Shown one piece after another: positions 6,894 to 15,638 of a DNA stretch of 64,000 bases. Both the position numbers and the translations under genes were made by a program. Each line of letters starts with the position of its first letter. Position 1 is the first letter of the stretch. This DNA is from Clostridium disporicum (GTDB lineage: Bacteria; Bacillota; Clostridia; Clostridiales; Clostridiaceae), in assembly GCF_001405015.1 (NCBI RefSeq), contig NZ_CYZX01000010.1, positions 1 through 64,000 on the forward strand, in the 5' to 3' direction. The notes under the pieces were generated by a model that ran no database searches, had not been told where the DNA came from, and saw only the letters and a program-made list of their open reading frames with translations.

Positions 6894-7532
6894 TTATAAA
6901 GTTATCTTTTCTTTTATCTTCTCGAATGTCTTTTCACCTATTCCATCTACATTTTTAATCTCATCAACAGATTTAAATCCACCATTCTTCTCTCTATATT
7001 CTATTATACTTTGAGCTTTTACCTCTCCGATACCCGTGATTTTCTTTAGCTCATTTATATCTGCCAGATTAATATTTATTAAACCATTTGATTCTAAAAT
7101 AACTTCATTGAAAACCGTATTAGCATTTTCATCATTTATATTTGATATTATTACGAGTTCATGATTTTGAAGTTTCTTAGCTCTATTTATATTTGATATA
7201 TTAGCCTCACCTGTTAATCCACCTGCTTTTTCTATTAAATCCTTAACTATACTTCCTTCTTGCAATTCATAAACATCTGGGCTTAATACCTCTCCTTTAA
7301 TTTCAACAAATATCATTGGTACATCTAACTTTTCTTCATTAGTCACTAAAGTTTCCATATTATTTATTGAATTATTGCTTATTTGTTCCTCACTATCAAC
7401 AAATATATTTTGCATATATTTATCTGTAAATACTTTGTTATTATTTTTACCATAAAGAATAATTGATGAAATAAATAAAATTGTTAATACTATTATTATT
7501 GCAATTACTCTTTTATCTTTAAATTTATCCAT
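6894..7532 (-). CDS. comEA: ComEA-like DNA-binding protein (SLBB + helix-hairpin-helix)
   Basis: A 212-residue membrane-anchored protein. One transmembrane helix lies at about residues 8-27 (VIAIIIVLTILFISSIILYG). An SLBB-like domain follows at about 75-135 (VEIKGEVLSPDVYELQEGS). A pair of helix-hairpin-helix motifs ends the protein (NLADINELKKITGIGEVKAQ and IKNVDGIGEKTFEKI). This domain order is that of ComEA, the extracellular DNA receptor of natural transformation. Many clostridia carry comEA without known competence, so the role could be general DNA binding. It is divergent from the carboxypeptidase gene at 7689, and no other com gene is nearby. Confidence 0.82.
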   Translation of the reverse strand: MDKFKDKRVIAIIIVLTILFISSIILYGKNNNKVFTDKYMQNIFVDSEEQISNNSINNMETLVTNEEKLDVPMIFVEIKGEVLSPDVYELQEGSIVKDLIEKAGGLTGEANISNINRAKKLQNHELVIISNINDENANTVFNEVILESNGLININLADINELKKITGIGEVKAQSIIEYREKNGGFKSVDEIKNVDGIGEKTFEKIKEKITL

Positions 7533-7688
7533 ATACTAATTTCTCCTTATAAAGAAATAATATCTAATATTATTAACATATTTATCTAATTTAAACTTTT
7601 ACATAGCAAAACATAATTTACTGTAGAATAAATTTTTCATTTTTGTTAAAATAATTCTGTAAAATAATTGATACGTGGGGAGAACTAT

Positions 7689-8972
7689 ATGAAAAAAACT
7701 TTAACAAAGTTCCTACTATTATTGTTTATTTGTACTCTATTTTTTACAAATATTACAATTGAAAATGTACATGCTGTGCCTCTTTTAGAAGCACAAGGTG
7801 TTGTTTTAATGGATGGGAAATCAGGGGAAATACTATACTCTCAAAATGCCGATGTTCAATATGAACCTGCATCAATCACTAAAGTTATGACTGCCATAGT
7901 AGTATTAGAAAATACTAATTTAGATGACAAAGTTACTATAGGTACAAATCCACCTCTAGTTGACGGATCTGCAATCGGTATAAGAGAAGGGGAAGTTTAT
8001 ACTATTGAAGAGTTATTAATAGCTATGTTATTAGAATCTGCTAATGACTGTGCTGAAGCTCTTGCTGAATTCGTTTCTGGCTCAAATGCTGAATTTGGTA
8101 AACTTATGACTGAAAGAGCAAAAGAATTAGGATGCACTAATTCTGTATTTAAAAATCCAAGTGGTTTGCATGAAGAAGGTCATCTTACAACTGCAAACGA
8201 TATGGCTAAGATTATGAGATTTGCATTAAATTTTGATGATTTTAATAGAATATCAAGAATTATTTCATATCAATATGTTAATCACCCATATTCAGATGGT
8301 ACTGAAAAATGGGCTACAAATAGAAATAACTGTTACGTAGACTGGTCTCAGTGGTATTACGAAAATTTATATTGTGGTAAAACTGGATGGACACCAGAAG
8401 CTAATCATACATATGTAGCTACAGCAGTTAAGGATGATGAGGTATTAGTAGCTTCATTCTTAAATGCTTATAATAAAGATACTCAATATACAAGCGTTGG
8501 AGAATTATTTAATTGGGGATTTGATAACTTTAACTCAGTTAAGCTATTTAATAAGGGAGATATTGTTGGTGAATACCAGATTAGTGATAATACTTCTATT
8601 CCGCTATTAACCAATAAAGATATATACTATACTCTATCAGCTAATGAAGAACAAAATATTACAACTGCTTTTAATTATGCAGATAAAGATTACTCTGAAA
8701 GTTCAATAAAAAAAGGTGATGTACTATTCGATGCAACACTTATTGTTAATGGAGAGAAATATACTACTTTAGAACTTTTAAGTGGTTTAGATAGAGAATA
8801 TACAACTAAGATTAAAATAGAAAATACAATTAACAAATATGCTTCAAACAAAATAATAATATCTATAATTTTAATATTAATTCTTTCATTGTGTATCTAT
8901 ATATATATTCGTAAAAGAAAACTTAATAAACGAAGAGATTTTATAAGAAAGAAATATAACTTAGATATTTAA
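7689..8972 (+). CDS. dacF: D-alanyl-D-alanine carboxypeptidase (DacF/PBP5-like)
   Basis: A 427-residue penicillin-binding protein of peptidase family S11 that trims the terminal D-Ala of peptidoglycan stem peptides. A signal peptide lies at residues 1-30. The active-site triads are SITK (in EPASITKVMTA), SAN (in LLESANDCAE) and KTG (in YCGKTGWTP). The C-terminus has a hydrophobic helix (IIISIILILILSLCIYIYI) followed by basic residues, so it is membrane anchored with the catalytic domain outside. The ATG at 7689 is chosen over an upstream TTG because GGGGAG lies 6 bases before it. It is a single-gene unit with a strong terminator. It may act in vegetative or spore wall maturation. Confidence 0.9.
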   Translation: MKKTLTKFLLLLFICTLFFTNITIENVHAVPLLEAQGVVLMDGKSGEILYSQNADVQYEPASITKVMTAIVVLENTNLDDKVTIGTNPPLVDGSAIGIREGEVYTIEELLIAMLLESANDCAEALAEFVSGSNAEFGKLMTERAKELGCTNSVFKNPSGLHEEGHLTTANDMAKIMRFALNFDDFNRISRIISYQYVNHPYSDGTEKWATNRNNCYVDWSQWYYENLYCGKTGWTPEANHTYVATAVKDDEVLVASFLNAYNKDTQYTSVGELFNWGFDNFNSVKLFNKGDIVGEYQISDNTSIPLLTNKDIYYTLSANEEQNITTAFNYADKDYSESSIKKGDVLFDATLIVNGEKYTTLELLSGLDREYTTKIKIENTINKYASNKIIISIILILILSLCIYIYIRKRKLNKRRDFIRKKYNLDI

Positions 8973-9044
8973 AATTATAAGTACTATTTAGATTTAATCT
9001 AATATAAATATTTAAATTATAAAAGATAAAAAAATATATTAATA

Positions 9045-9087
9045 AAAATGCCTTAGATAGATATTTGGTCTATCTAAGGCATTTTTT
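9045..9087. terminator. strong bidirectional terminator
   Basis: A perfect 17-bp stem, AAAATGCCTTAGATAGA (9045-9061) with TCTATCTAAGGCATTTT (9069-9085), has a 7-nt loop and T-runs on both sides. It separates the convergent carboxypeptidase and pseudouridine synthase genes. Confidence 0.9.
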
Positions 9088-9185
9088 ATGAGTAGTATAT
9101 TAAATATTTAATTTATAATAATTATCTCGCTTTTGATTATAAAAACTTTTCATGTATTATAGAAACCTATACTATTTAAAAATTC

Positions 9186-10082
9186 TTATCTCAAAACTTT
9201 TAATAAATTATCAATATCATCAGGCAAGTTTGCTCTTAGTGAAAGTTCCTCTTTAGTTCTTGGTGATTTAAAATCTAAGCCATAAGCATGTAATGCCTGT
9301 CTTTTCATATATTTATCATCATCTTCATATCCGTATAATGTATCTCCGTATATAGGATGACCAAGTGCCTTTAAATGCACTCTTATCTGGTGAGTTCTTC
9401 CTGTTTCTAATAAACATTCAACAACGTCAGCATCTTTTAATCTTTCAACTACCTTATAATGAGTTATACTTCTTTGCCCTCTTTCATCTATAACTCTTCT
9501 TATAGCCCCTTCTTCTTCTGGTCTATAAATAGGTAAATCTATAGTACCTTCTTCTTTTTCAAGATGACCATGCACAACAGCTAAATATCTCTTTTCTACA
9601 TTATTCTCTTGCATCTCTTTTGATAATTCCATATGTGCATATTGATTCTTAGCAACTATTATAAGCCCTGATGTATCCATATCAAGACGGCTTACAAGTC
9701 TTACAATACAATCTTGGCCTGTTTCCTTAAAATAATATAATAATCCATTAGCCAAGGTACCTGATTGATATCTTTTAGTAGGATGAACAACCATATTTGG
9801 TCTTTTATTTATAACTATTATATCTTTATCCTCATATACAATATCTAAATCTATCTTTTCAGGTTCAATATTTTGACTTTCCTTTTTAGCTAAATTTATA
9901 AGTATTTTATCGTTATCTTTTAGTACATAATTCATTTTTACAGGAACATCATTAACAAAGATTCTTTTATCTATAGATGCACCTCTTATAAGTCTTGAAG
10001 ATAATCCCATGTGAAATTTAAGGAACTCTCTTATCTTCATTCCCTCAAATTCTTTATGCACAACTCTCTCTAAAGTACTCAT
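9186..10082 (-). CDS. RluA/RluD-family RNA pseudouridine synthase
   Basis: A 298-residue enzyme converting uridine to pseudouridine in rRNA or tRNA. An N-terminal S4 RNA-binding domain lies at about residues 10-70. The catalytic motif RLDMDTSG contains the essential Asp, and ETGRTHQIRVHL is the conserved RluA-family segment. The ATG at 10082 follows GGAGGTAAT; the upstream TTG start is less likely. It ends a run of minus-strand genes, 18 bp after the LCP gene, and probably shares their transcript. The RluD-type assignment (23S rRNA helix 69) is not certain because Firmicutes carry several paralogues. Confidence 0.88.
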   Translation of the reverse strand: MSTLERVVHKEFEGMKIREFLKFHMGLSSRLIRGASIDKRIFVNDVPVKMNYVLKDNDKILINLAKKESQNIEPEKIDLDIVYEDKDIIVINKRPNMVVHPTKRYQSGTLANGLLYYFKETGQDCIVRLVSRLDMDTSGLIIVAKNQYAHMELSKEMQENNVEKRYLAVVHGHLEKEEGTIDLPIYRPEEEGAIRRVIDERGQRSITHYKVVERLKDADVVECLLETGRTHQIRVHLKALGHPIYGDTLYGYEDDDKYMKRQALHAYGLDFKSPRTKEELSLRANLPDDIDNLLKVLR

Positions 10083-10100
10083 TATTACCTCCAAATTTAT

Positions 10101-11435
10101 TTAAAATGAATCAAAGTCTTCTCCTAGAATTATTACAGCATCATAGCTACTGTATTCTTCACTATTATTTTTTTGGAAGTTATCAATTCCAGTATCAATT
10201 TTTAATTGCTCTTTTAAAGTCTTATCATTACACATTATTATAGATTTAGATCTCTTTTCAGCATTTCCTACTTCAACAGCATAATAACCTATATATTGCA
10301 TTTCAGTTTTAACACTTCCTGCTAATCCATTTATTCTAGTTCCATTAAGCACTAGTATGTTATAGTCAGCTCTGGATTTATCATCTTCTAAAACTTCACC
10401 TGACTTAATAGATGCTAAAAGCTCTCTATTCATACTTGGGTCAACAATTAAAAATGATTCATCATATATTATTTCATCATATCCTTGAAGTGTATTCATT
10501 GATATTCCTGAGTTTGTTAAGAACTTTAATCCATAAGATATCATCTTATCTCCTGGCATATTTGTATCTATATTTTCCTTAACAACATCTAAAATCTTAG
10601 GTAACTTAAATATAATAGTTGGACTTAAGCATTTTTTTAAAACTTCCTTCATAAATGCTTGTTGATTCCTTATTCTTCCTAAGTCTCCATCAATAAATCC
10701 TGTACCATCATTATTTTTTCTCCATCTAAAGAACTCTTCTGCCTTTTTCCCATCTAAATGAACAGTTTCTCCTGCATTAAAGTGAATATGCAAGTCTTGA
10801 GCATCATCATCATAATCCATCTGCTGCTCTATATACATATCTACTCCACCAATAGCATCTATAAAGCTTCTAAATGCATTATAATCTATTTCAACCATAT
10901 AATTTATATTGGTTTCTAAAAGTGATTCAACATGCTTTATAACTTCTTCTTCTCCACCTAATACATAAGCATTGTTTATTTTCCAATAAGGCCTTAGGTT
11001 TCCATATTCATCATAAGCATCCACTTGTATTAAAGTATCTCTTGGAATAGATACTATATTTATCTTTTTAGTGTTTGGATTATAATTAAGAACCATCATC
11101 GTATCTGTTCTTCTTATAGCCTTATTTTCATCCTGCTCTGCATCTCCTATATCCATACCTAATATAAGAATATTTACAGGTTCATTTTTTCTAGGAGTTA
11201 TTCCTTCTTGTAAATCATTTTTTCTTAAAGCCAGAATAAATGATATTACTGAAAAGAACATTGTTGTAATTAAAACTAATAATAGCAAAATAAGAACAAC
11301 TATAGTCAACCTAACTCTAGCTCTTCTTTTTGCTTTTTTTCTTAATTCTTTTTTTCTTTCAAAGTCTTCTCTAGCACTCCTAGTTATAAGCCTCGGATCT
11401 TTATTAGGTCTATTTTTATCACCATTACCCGCCAT
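10101..11435 (-). CDS. LytR-CpsA-Psr (LCP) family cell-wall glycopolymer transferase
   Basis: A 444-residue membrane enzyme. A basic cytoplasmic N-terminus is followed by one transmembrane helix at about 42-68 (LTIVVLILLLLVLITTMFF). The extracellular LCP domain spans about 85-310, with the conserved patches ILILGMDIGD, RRTDTMMVLNYN and SIPRDTLIQVD, whose Arg and Asp residues bind the lipid pyrophosphate. A C-terminal LytR_C-like domain begins near 350 (YNILVLNGTRINGLAG). LCP proteins attach teichoic acids or capsule to peptidoglycan. The gene lies 23 bp after yqeK, an order seen in other clostridia, and GAGGGGG precedes its ATG. Confidence 0.9.
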   Translation of the reverse strand: MAGNGDKNRPNKDPRLITRSAREDFERKKELRKKAKRRARVRLTIVVLILLLLVLITTMFFSVISFILALRKNDLQEGITPRKNEPVNILILGMDIGDAEQDENKAIRRTDTMMVLNYNPNTKKINIVSIPRDTLIQVDAYDEYGNLRPYWKINNAYVLGGEEEVIKHVESLLETNINYMVEIDYNAFRSFIDAIGGVDMYIEQQMDYDDDAQDLHIHFNAGETVHLDGKKAEEFFRWRKNNDGTGFIDGDLGRIRNQQAFMKEVLKKCLSPTIIFKLPKILDVVKENIDTNMPGDKMISYGLKFLTNSGISMNTLQGYDEIIYDESFLIVDPSMNRELLASIKSGEVLEDDKSRADYNILVLNGTRINGLAGSVKTEMQYIGYYAVEVGNAEKRSKSIIMCNDKTLKEQLKIDTGIDNFQKNNSEEYSSYDAVIILGEDFDSF

Positions 11436-11458
11436 AATAACCCCCTCGTAATATAAAA

Positions 11459-12034
11459 TTATAATTTTACATTGTTATATAATAAGTAATTTCTAGCCTT
11501 AAAAGTATTTCCGTCTATTGCCACACCTCTATCAAGTAAAAATTTAATAGTATGAGTTAATGCTTTTATCATAGCTAAATCCAAGTCTTCTCTAGCTACC
11601 TTTCTTAATTCATCTAGCCCATTAAATTTTCTTGATGGTTCAATTAAATCTGCTAAATATATGATTTTATCTAAATTGCTCATATTTTCTTTCCCAGTTG
11701 TGTGCCATCTCATAGCGCTTAATATTTCATCATCTTCTATTTTGAATACTTTTTTTCCTAATATAGGAGCAACTATAGCATGCCATAACTCAATATTTCT
11801 TTCTTCGTCAATAGTTAAGCTTATACCTTCTTCATCAATTAACTTTTTTAAATCAGTTACTTTCATGTTTTTAGCTATATCATGAGATAATGCTGCTATT
11901 TCAGCTTTAAACTTATCTTCACCATGTATTTCTGCTAATTCTATAGCTGTATTTACTACTCCAACAGTATGATTATATCTATTTTCAATAAGATTTTCTT
12001 TAAGGTATTTATTCATCTCATAGATGCTAATCAT
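11459..12034 (-). CDS. yqeK: YqeK-type HD-domain hydrolase (Ap4A hydrolase)
   Basis: A 191-residue HD-superfamily metal-dependent phosphohydrolase. The motif residues are the His of RYNHTVGV, the HD pair of ALSHDIAKN, the H of LWHAIVAP and the late Asp of IIYLADLIEP. YqeK proteins hydrolyse diadenosine tetraphosphate symmetrically to ADP. The gene starts two bases after the stop of nadD and is followed by the LCP gene, the conserved nadD-yqeK arrangement of Firmicutes. Co-transcription with NAD synthesis is therefore expected. Confidence 0.9.
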   Translation of the reverse strand: MISIYEMNKYLKENLIENRYNHTVGVVNTAIELAEIHGEDKFKAEIAALSHDIAKNMKVTDLKKLIDEEGISLTIDEERNIELWHAIVAPILGKKVFKIEDDEILSAMRWHTTGKENMSNLDKIIYLADLIEPSRKFNGLDELRKVAREDLDLAMIKALTHTIKFLLDRGVAIDGNTFKARNYLLYNNVKL

Positions 12035-12036
12035 TC

Positions 12037-12639
12037 TTATTCCCCCTCATATAACCTATTATCAACTATATATTTTAAAACTTTATCTGGAAGAAAGAAA
12101 TCTACTCTCTTTCCTTCTTCCAGTCTTTCTCTTATCATTGAAGATGAAATATCAATATTAGCTACATTTAATAGGATAATATTTGCTTGATACTTTTCTT
12201 CTAATTTTCTCTTTTGATGTTCTAATTCTTCTACTGAAAATTGTCCCCTATTAAAAACAACAAAATTACAATTTTGTAGTACTTGGTCTGGATTCCTCCA
12301 TTTCTCAATATCCATTAGAGAATCTCCACCAGCTATAAAATATAATTGTACATCATCACTCTTTAAGGCTTTTAGAGTTTCATAAGTAAAACTAAGCCCT
12401 TGCTTCTCAATTTCATAATCACTAACTATAAAATCTTTATAATCTTCTATGGCAAGCTTAACCATATCAAGCCTAAATGATGAATCTATAATAGAATTTT
12501 TCCTTTTATGTGGCGGATTACCTGCTGGCATAAATATTATAGTATCTAAATCTAGCTGTTCTTTAGCCTCATATGCAATATAAAGATGTGCTAAGTGAAT
12601 AGGATTAAAAGTACCACCCATTATGCCATAGCGCTTCAT
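12037..12639 (-). CDS. nadD: nicotinate-nucleotide adenylyltransferase NadD
   Basis: A 200-residue enzyme forming deamido-NAD from nicotinate mononucleotide and ATP, needed in all NAD routes. The nucleotidyltransferase motifs are GGTFNPIHLAHL at the N-terminus, where the two His bind ATP phosphate, and ISSSMIRERLEEG at the C-terminus. FIMPAGNPPHK is the substrate loop. Length is normal. It is two bases downstream of yhbY and two bases upstream of yqeK, so it is translationally linked in an operon. Confidence 0.95.
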   Translation of the reverse strand: MKRYGIMGGTFNPIHLAHLYIAYEAKEQLDLDTIIFMPAGNPPHKRKNSIIDSSFRLDMVKLAIEDYKDFIVSDYEIEKQGLSFTYETLKALKSDDVQLYFIAGGDSLMDIEKWRNPDQVLQNCNFVVFNRGQFSVEELEHQKRKLEEKYQANIILLNVANIDISSSMIRERLEEGKRVDFFLPDKVLKYIVDNRLYEGE

Positions 12640-12641
12640 AA

Positions 12642-12947
12642 TTATTTTCTATTTCCTTGTGGTATTTCTATCTTAGGCTTCTTTTCTGACTTTTTGTATA
12701 ATACTATCTTACTACCTATAGCTTGAATTCCTTCACAACCTATTCTTCTGCATATTTCATCAGAAGCTTCTCTAGCACCTAATCCACTATTTTCTAAAAC
12801 TTTTATCTTTATAAGTTCTCTAGCTTCTAAAGCATCTTCTAATTGCTTTAAAAATGCTTCTTCTATACCATTTTTACCTATTTGGAATATAGGGTCCATA
12901 GTATTAGCTAACCCTCTTAAATAAGCTCTTTGTTTTCCTGTAATCAT
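12642..12947 (-). CDS. yhbY: YhbY-family CRM-domain RNA-binding protein
   Basis: A 101-residue protein made almost entirely of a CRM domain. The opening LRGLANTMDPIFQIGKNGI and the later IKIKVLENSG carry the family pattern. YhbY proteins bind pre-50S ribosomal particles and aid assembly. It sits between obgE and nadD, in keeping with a ribosome-assembly role beside the Obg GTPase. The lysine-rich C-terminal tail after the domain is typical. GGAGGAT precedes the start. Confidence 0.92.
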   Translation of the reverse strand: MITGKQRAYLRGLANTMDPIFQIGKNGIEEAFLKQLEDALEARELIKIKVLENSGLGAREASDEICRRIGCEGIQAIGSKIVLYKKSEKKPKIEIPQGNRK

Positions 12948-12961
12948 ATAATAATATCCTC

Positions 12962-14248
12962 CTATAAGATGTATTCAAATTCAAAGTCGTTTAATCTTAC
13001 CATATCTCCATCTTCAATTCCCATTTCTCTAAGCTTATCAAGAACACCTTTGTTTCTTAATACTTTATGGAAATATCTTAATGAGTCAGCATCATGAATA
13101 TTAACTGCACTTAATAATCTATCAACGAATGATCCAGTAACAACATAAGTGTTGTATCCATCATTTTCTTCAATTTCAATTTCGTAAGTGAATCTCTTTT
13201 CTTCTTCTACGTATCTTTCTTCTTCTGGTATTTCTAAATCCATTATTGGAATTTCTGTTAACATCTTACCAGCTTCTTTTATAACTTCTTCAACTCCTGA
13301 TTTAGTTGCTGCAGACATCTTAAACACTTTATCGAATCCTAATTCATTAACTTTTCTCTTAAAGTCTTCAAAAACTTCTTCATCATAAAGCATATCAGCC
13401 TTATTAGCTACAACTATTTGTGGTCTATCCCAAAGCTTTACAGAGTATTTCTTAAGTTCTTCATTTATCTTAACGAAGTCTTCAAAAGCATCTCTACCTT
13501 CAACTCCTGATATATCTACAACGTGAATTAGAAGTCTTGTTCTTTCTATATGTCTTAAGAAATCTAATCCTAATCCTACACCTTCAGCAGCCCCTTCTAT
13601 AATTCCTGGGATATCTGCCATAACAAATGAATTTATTCCTTCTGCTTTAACAACTCCAAGATTTGGTTTTAGTGTAGTAAAGTGATAGTTTGCTATCTTT
13701 GGTTTTGCAGCAGTTACTGTTGAAAGTAAAGTAGACTTACCTACATTAGGGAATCCTACTAATCCAACGTCAGCAAGTAATTTTAATTCTAAAGTTAAAG
13801 TTCTTTCTTCTGCTGGCATACCTGGTTCAGCGAAGTGTGGTGCCTGTCTTGTTGGTGTACAGAACTTACAATTACCTTTACCACCTTTACCTCCTCTTGC
13901 AATAACAAATGTATCGTCTTTATGAGAAAGGTCACAAATTACCTTATTAGTTTCAAAATCTCTAACTATAGTTCCCATTGGAACTCTTATGTATAGATCT
14001 TCTCCATCTTTACCATAGCATTTTGAACCTTGACCATTACCACCAGATTCAGCAACGAATTTTTTCTTATATTTGAAATCTAAAAGAGTAGTTAATCCAG
14101 TATCAACAGTAAAGATAACACTTCCACCTTTACCACCGTCTCCACCATCTGGTCCTCCTAATGGAACATACTTTTCTCTTCTGAAAGTAACTGCTCCATT
14201 ACCGCCTGCACCTGATTTAACTAATATCTTGGCTCTATCTATAAACAT
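12962..14248 (-). CDS. obgE: GTPase ObgE/CgtA
   Basis: A 428-residue GTPase for late 50S assembly, also linked to the stringent response and, in Bacillus, to sporulation. The glycine-rich Obg fold covers residues 1-158 (GGPDGGDGGKGGSV). The G domain follows with G1 GFPNVGKSTLL, G3 DIPGI, G4 NKAD and G5 MSAAT. The C-terminal OCT domain ends LNDFEFEYIL. Length matches the usual 425-435 of Firmicutes. Its neighbours, rpmA and rplU upstream and yhbY downstream, form the classic ribosome cluster. A 250-bp AT-rich palindromic spacer separates it from rpmA. Confidence 0.97.
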   Translation of the reverse strand: MFIDRAKILVKSGAGGNGAVTFRREKYVPLGGPDGGDGGKGGSVIFTVDTGLTTLLDFKYKKKFVAESGGNGQGSKCYGKDGEDLYIRVPMGTIVRDFETNKVICDLSHKDDTFVIARGGKGGKGNCKFCTPTRQAPHFAEPGMPAEERTLTLELKLLADVGLVGFPNVGKSTLLSTVTAAKPKIANYHFTTLKPNLGVVKAEGINSFVMADIPGIIEGAAEGVGLGLDFLRHIERTRLLIHVVDISGVEGRDAFEDFVKINEELKKYSVKLWDRPQIVVANKADMLYDEEVFEDFKRKVNELGFDKVFKMSAATKSGVEEVIKEAGKMLTEIPIMDLEIPEEERYVEEEKRFTYEIEIEENDGYNTYVVTGSFVDRLLSAVNIHDADSLRYFHKVLRNKGVLDKLREMGIEDGDMVRLNDFEFEYIL

Positions 14249-14321
14249 AGTCTATACCTCCTAAGTATCTATAAACATAATAACTCATCTTTTATTATGC
14301 CATAACTTACTAATTTTTATA

Positions 14322-14453
14322 ATTAATAATTAATAAATAAGAATTAATAATTACTGATGAAACTTCTATTAAACTTATTAATTTAAATTTAAAAATCCTT
14401 AGGATTTTTCATCTTAAATTCTTAACTTTTAATTATTAATTGTTAATTATTTG
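14322..14453. repeat. AT-rich palindromic intergenic module 1
   Basis: Degenerate TAATTAATAATTAA-type arms at both ends face each other. Between them is the near-perfect palindrome AAAAATCCT-T-AGGATTTTT (about 14391-14409). It lies between obgE and the terminator of rpmA. Similar modules occur at 19639, 56673 and 58389. Confidence 0.6.
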
Positions 14454-14461
14454 CGTATATT

Positions 14462-14490
14462 AATAAAAGCACCCATTGGGTGCTTTTATT
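14462..14490 (-). terminator. terminator after rpmA
   Basis: A perfect stem AAAAGCACCCA / TGGGTGCTTTT at about 14464-14488 has T-runs on both sides, directly below the rpmA stop. It would separate the ribosomal protein transcript from obgE. Confidence 0.88.
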
Positions 14491-14498
14491 TATATAAA

Positions 14499-14798
14499 TT
14501 ATTCTGCTATTTCTTGAACTTCTACAGGATAAATAGAAACTTTTTTCTTGTCTCTACCCATTCTTTCAAATCTTACGATTCCGTCTTCTTTAGCAAATAG
14601 AGTGTCATCTCCACCCTTACCTACGTTAACACCTGGGTGAATCTTAGTTCCTCTTTGTCTAACTAGTATGTTTCCAGCTAAAACGAATTCTCCGTCAGCA
14701 GCTTTAACACCAAGTCTCTTAGCTTCAGAGTCTCTACCGTTCTTAGAGCTACCTACCCCTTTCTTGTGGGCAAATAATTGAAGGTTCATTATCATCAT
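14499..14798 (-). CDS. rpmA: 50S ribosomal protein L27 with cleavable N-terminal extension
   Basis: L27 of the large subunit, near the peptidyl-transferase centre. The N-terminus contains MNLQLFAHKKGVGSSKNGRD, the Firmicutes form in which Prp must cut between Phe and Ala to expose the functional end. The start is taken at 14798, giving MMIMNLQLF, because AGGAGGT (14813-14807) is 8 bases away; the third ATG at 14789 is the other option. The ribosome binding site lies inside the prp stop region, so the two are translationally linked. Length and C-terminus are normal. Confidence 0.96.
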   Translation of the reverse strand: MMIMNLQLFAHKKGVGSSKNGRDSEAKRLGVKAADGEFVLAGNILVRQRGTKIHPGVNVGKGGDDTLFAKEDGIVRFERMGRDKKKVSIYPVEVQEIAE

Positions 14799-14802
14799 CT
14801 CG

Positions 14803-15177
14803 TTACACCTCCTCATTTTTTAAATTTATATATTTATTCCGTTTATTTTTACCAAAACTAGCTTCTAAGGACATCATTAAGCTTTCCATAGACTTTTCAA
14901 AAGTCTTAAGTAAAACCTGCCCTTTTTCTATCTCATCATCATTAAGCTCAGACAAATTCAAAGATAAATATCCATCATTTATTTCATACTTTACTGGAAG
15001 CTTTAAAACTTCCTCCATGCCTATTACAGCACTTTGAGATAAAACAGAAACTGAATTACATATTAAATCATATGCATCACCAATAGTGTTTTCAATTTCT
15101 TCTCTTGATAAAGCATGACCTGATATCTTAAATCCAAGAGATAAATTACCTTTTTGTAAAATAGTAACTTTAATCAT
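14803..15177 (-). CDS. prp: ribosomal-processing cysteine protease Prp
   Basis: A 124-residue cysteine protease of the YsxB/Prp family that removes the N-terminal extension of L27. The catalytic pair is His21 in the KISGHA motif and the Cys of DLICNSVSVLSQSA (about residue 40). It lies between rplU and rpmA in the standard order and overlaps the L27 ribosome binding site. Its presence matches the extended L27 next to it. The rather lysine- and asparagine-rich C-terminal tail is longer than in some relatives. Confidence 0.94.
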   Translation of the reverse strand: MIKVTILQKGNLSLGFKISGHALSREEIENTIGDAYDLICNSVSVLSQSAVIGMEEVLKLPVKYEINDGYLSLNLSELNDDEIEKGQVLLKTFEKSMESLMMSLEASFGKNKRNKYINLKNEEV

Positions 15178-15185
15178 AACTTAAA

Positions 15186-15497
15186 TTAAGCTTCGATTTT
15201 TTCGATTACTAACTTAGTGTAAGGTTGTCTGTGACCATTCTTTCTTCTGTAGTCCTTCTTAGCCTTGTACTTGAAAACTGTTACTTTCTTAGCCTTACCT
15301 TGAGCAACTACTTTAGCCACAACTTTAGCACCTTCAACAACTGGTGTACCAACTTTTAAAGTTTCACCGTTTGATACTGCTAAAACGTCTGTTAATTCAA
15401 CTGTTGAGTCAACTTCTACATTTAGCTTTTCAACGTATATTACGTCTCCTTCGCTAACTTTGTATTGTTTTCCTCCTGTAGTTAATACTGCGTACAT
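15186..15497 (-). CDS. rplU: 50S ribosomal protein L21
   Basis: L21, a 103-residue early-assembly protein that binds 23S rRNA. The start MYAVLTTGGKQYKVSEGD and the block KKDYRRKNGHRQPYTK near the C-terminus are characteristic. The ATG at 15497 is chosen over a codon three residues upstream because AGGAGGT is placed correctly for it. It is the first gene of the rplU-prp-rpmA unit and is preceded by a conserved leader that probably controls the operon. Confidence 0.97.
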   Translation of the reverse strand: MYAVLTTGGKQYKVSEGDVIYVEKLNVEVDSTVELTDVLAVSNGETLKVGTPVVEGAKVVAKVVAQGKAKKVTVFKYKAKKDYRRKNGHRQPYTKLVIEKIEA

Positions 15498-15504
15498 TAA
15501 AAAC

Positions 15505-15602
15505 ACCTCCTCTATTTACGGATTCGCCAATGTAGGTACAAAGATTTAACTTTGTTTTATTTAAAACCTTACTATGTGCGGTTCACTATGACATTTTATC
15601 AC
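15505..15602 (-). ncRNA. ribosomal protein L21 leader
   Basis: On the minus strand the 5' region of rplU contains AACCGCACATAGTAAGGTTT. A hairpin ACAAAG-TTAAAT-CTTTGT follows, then CCTACATTGGCGAATCCGTAAA just before the ribosome binding site. This matches my knowledge of the Firmicutes L21 leader family, thought to mediate autoregulation by L21. A covariance search would settle it. Confidence 0.72.
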
Positions 15603-15638
15603 AAAATTATTCATCTTGTAAAGAAATTTATATAACTT

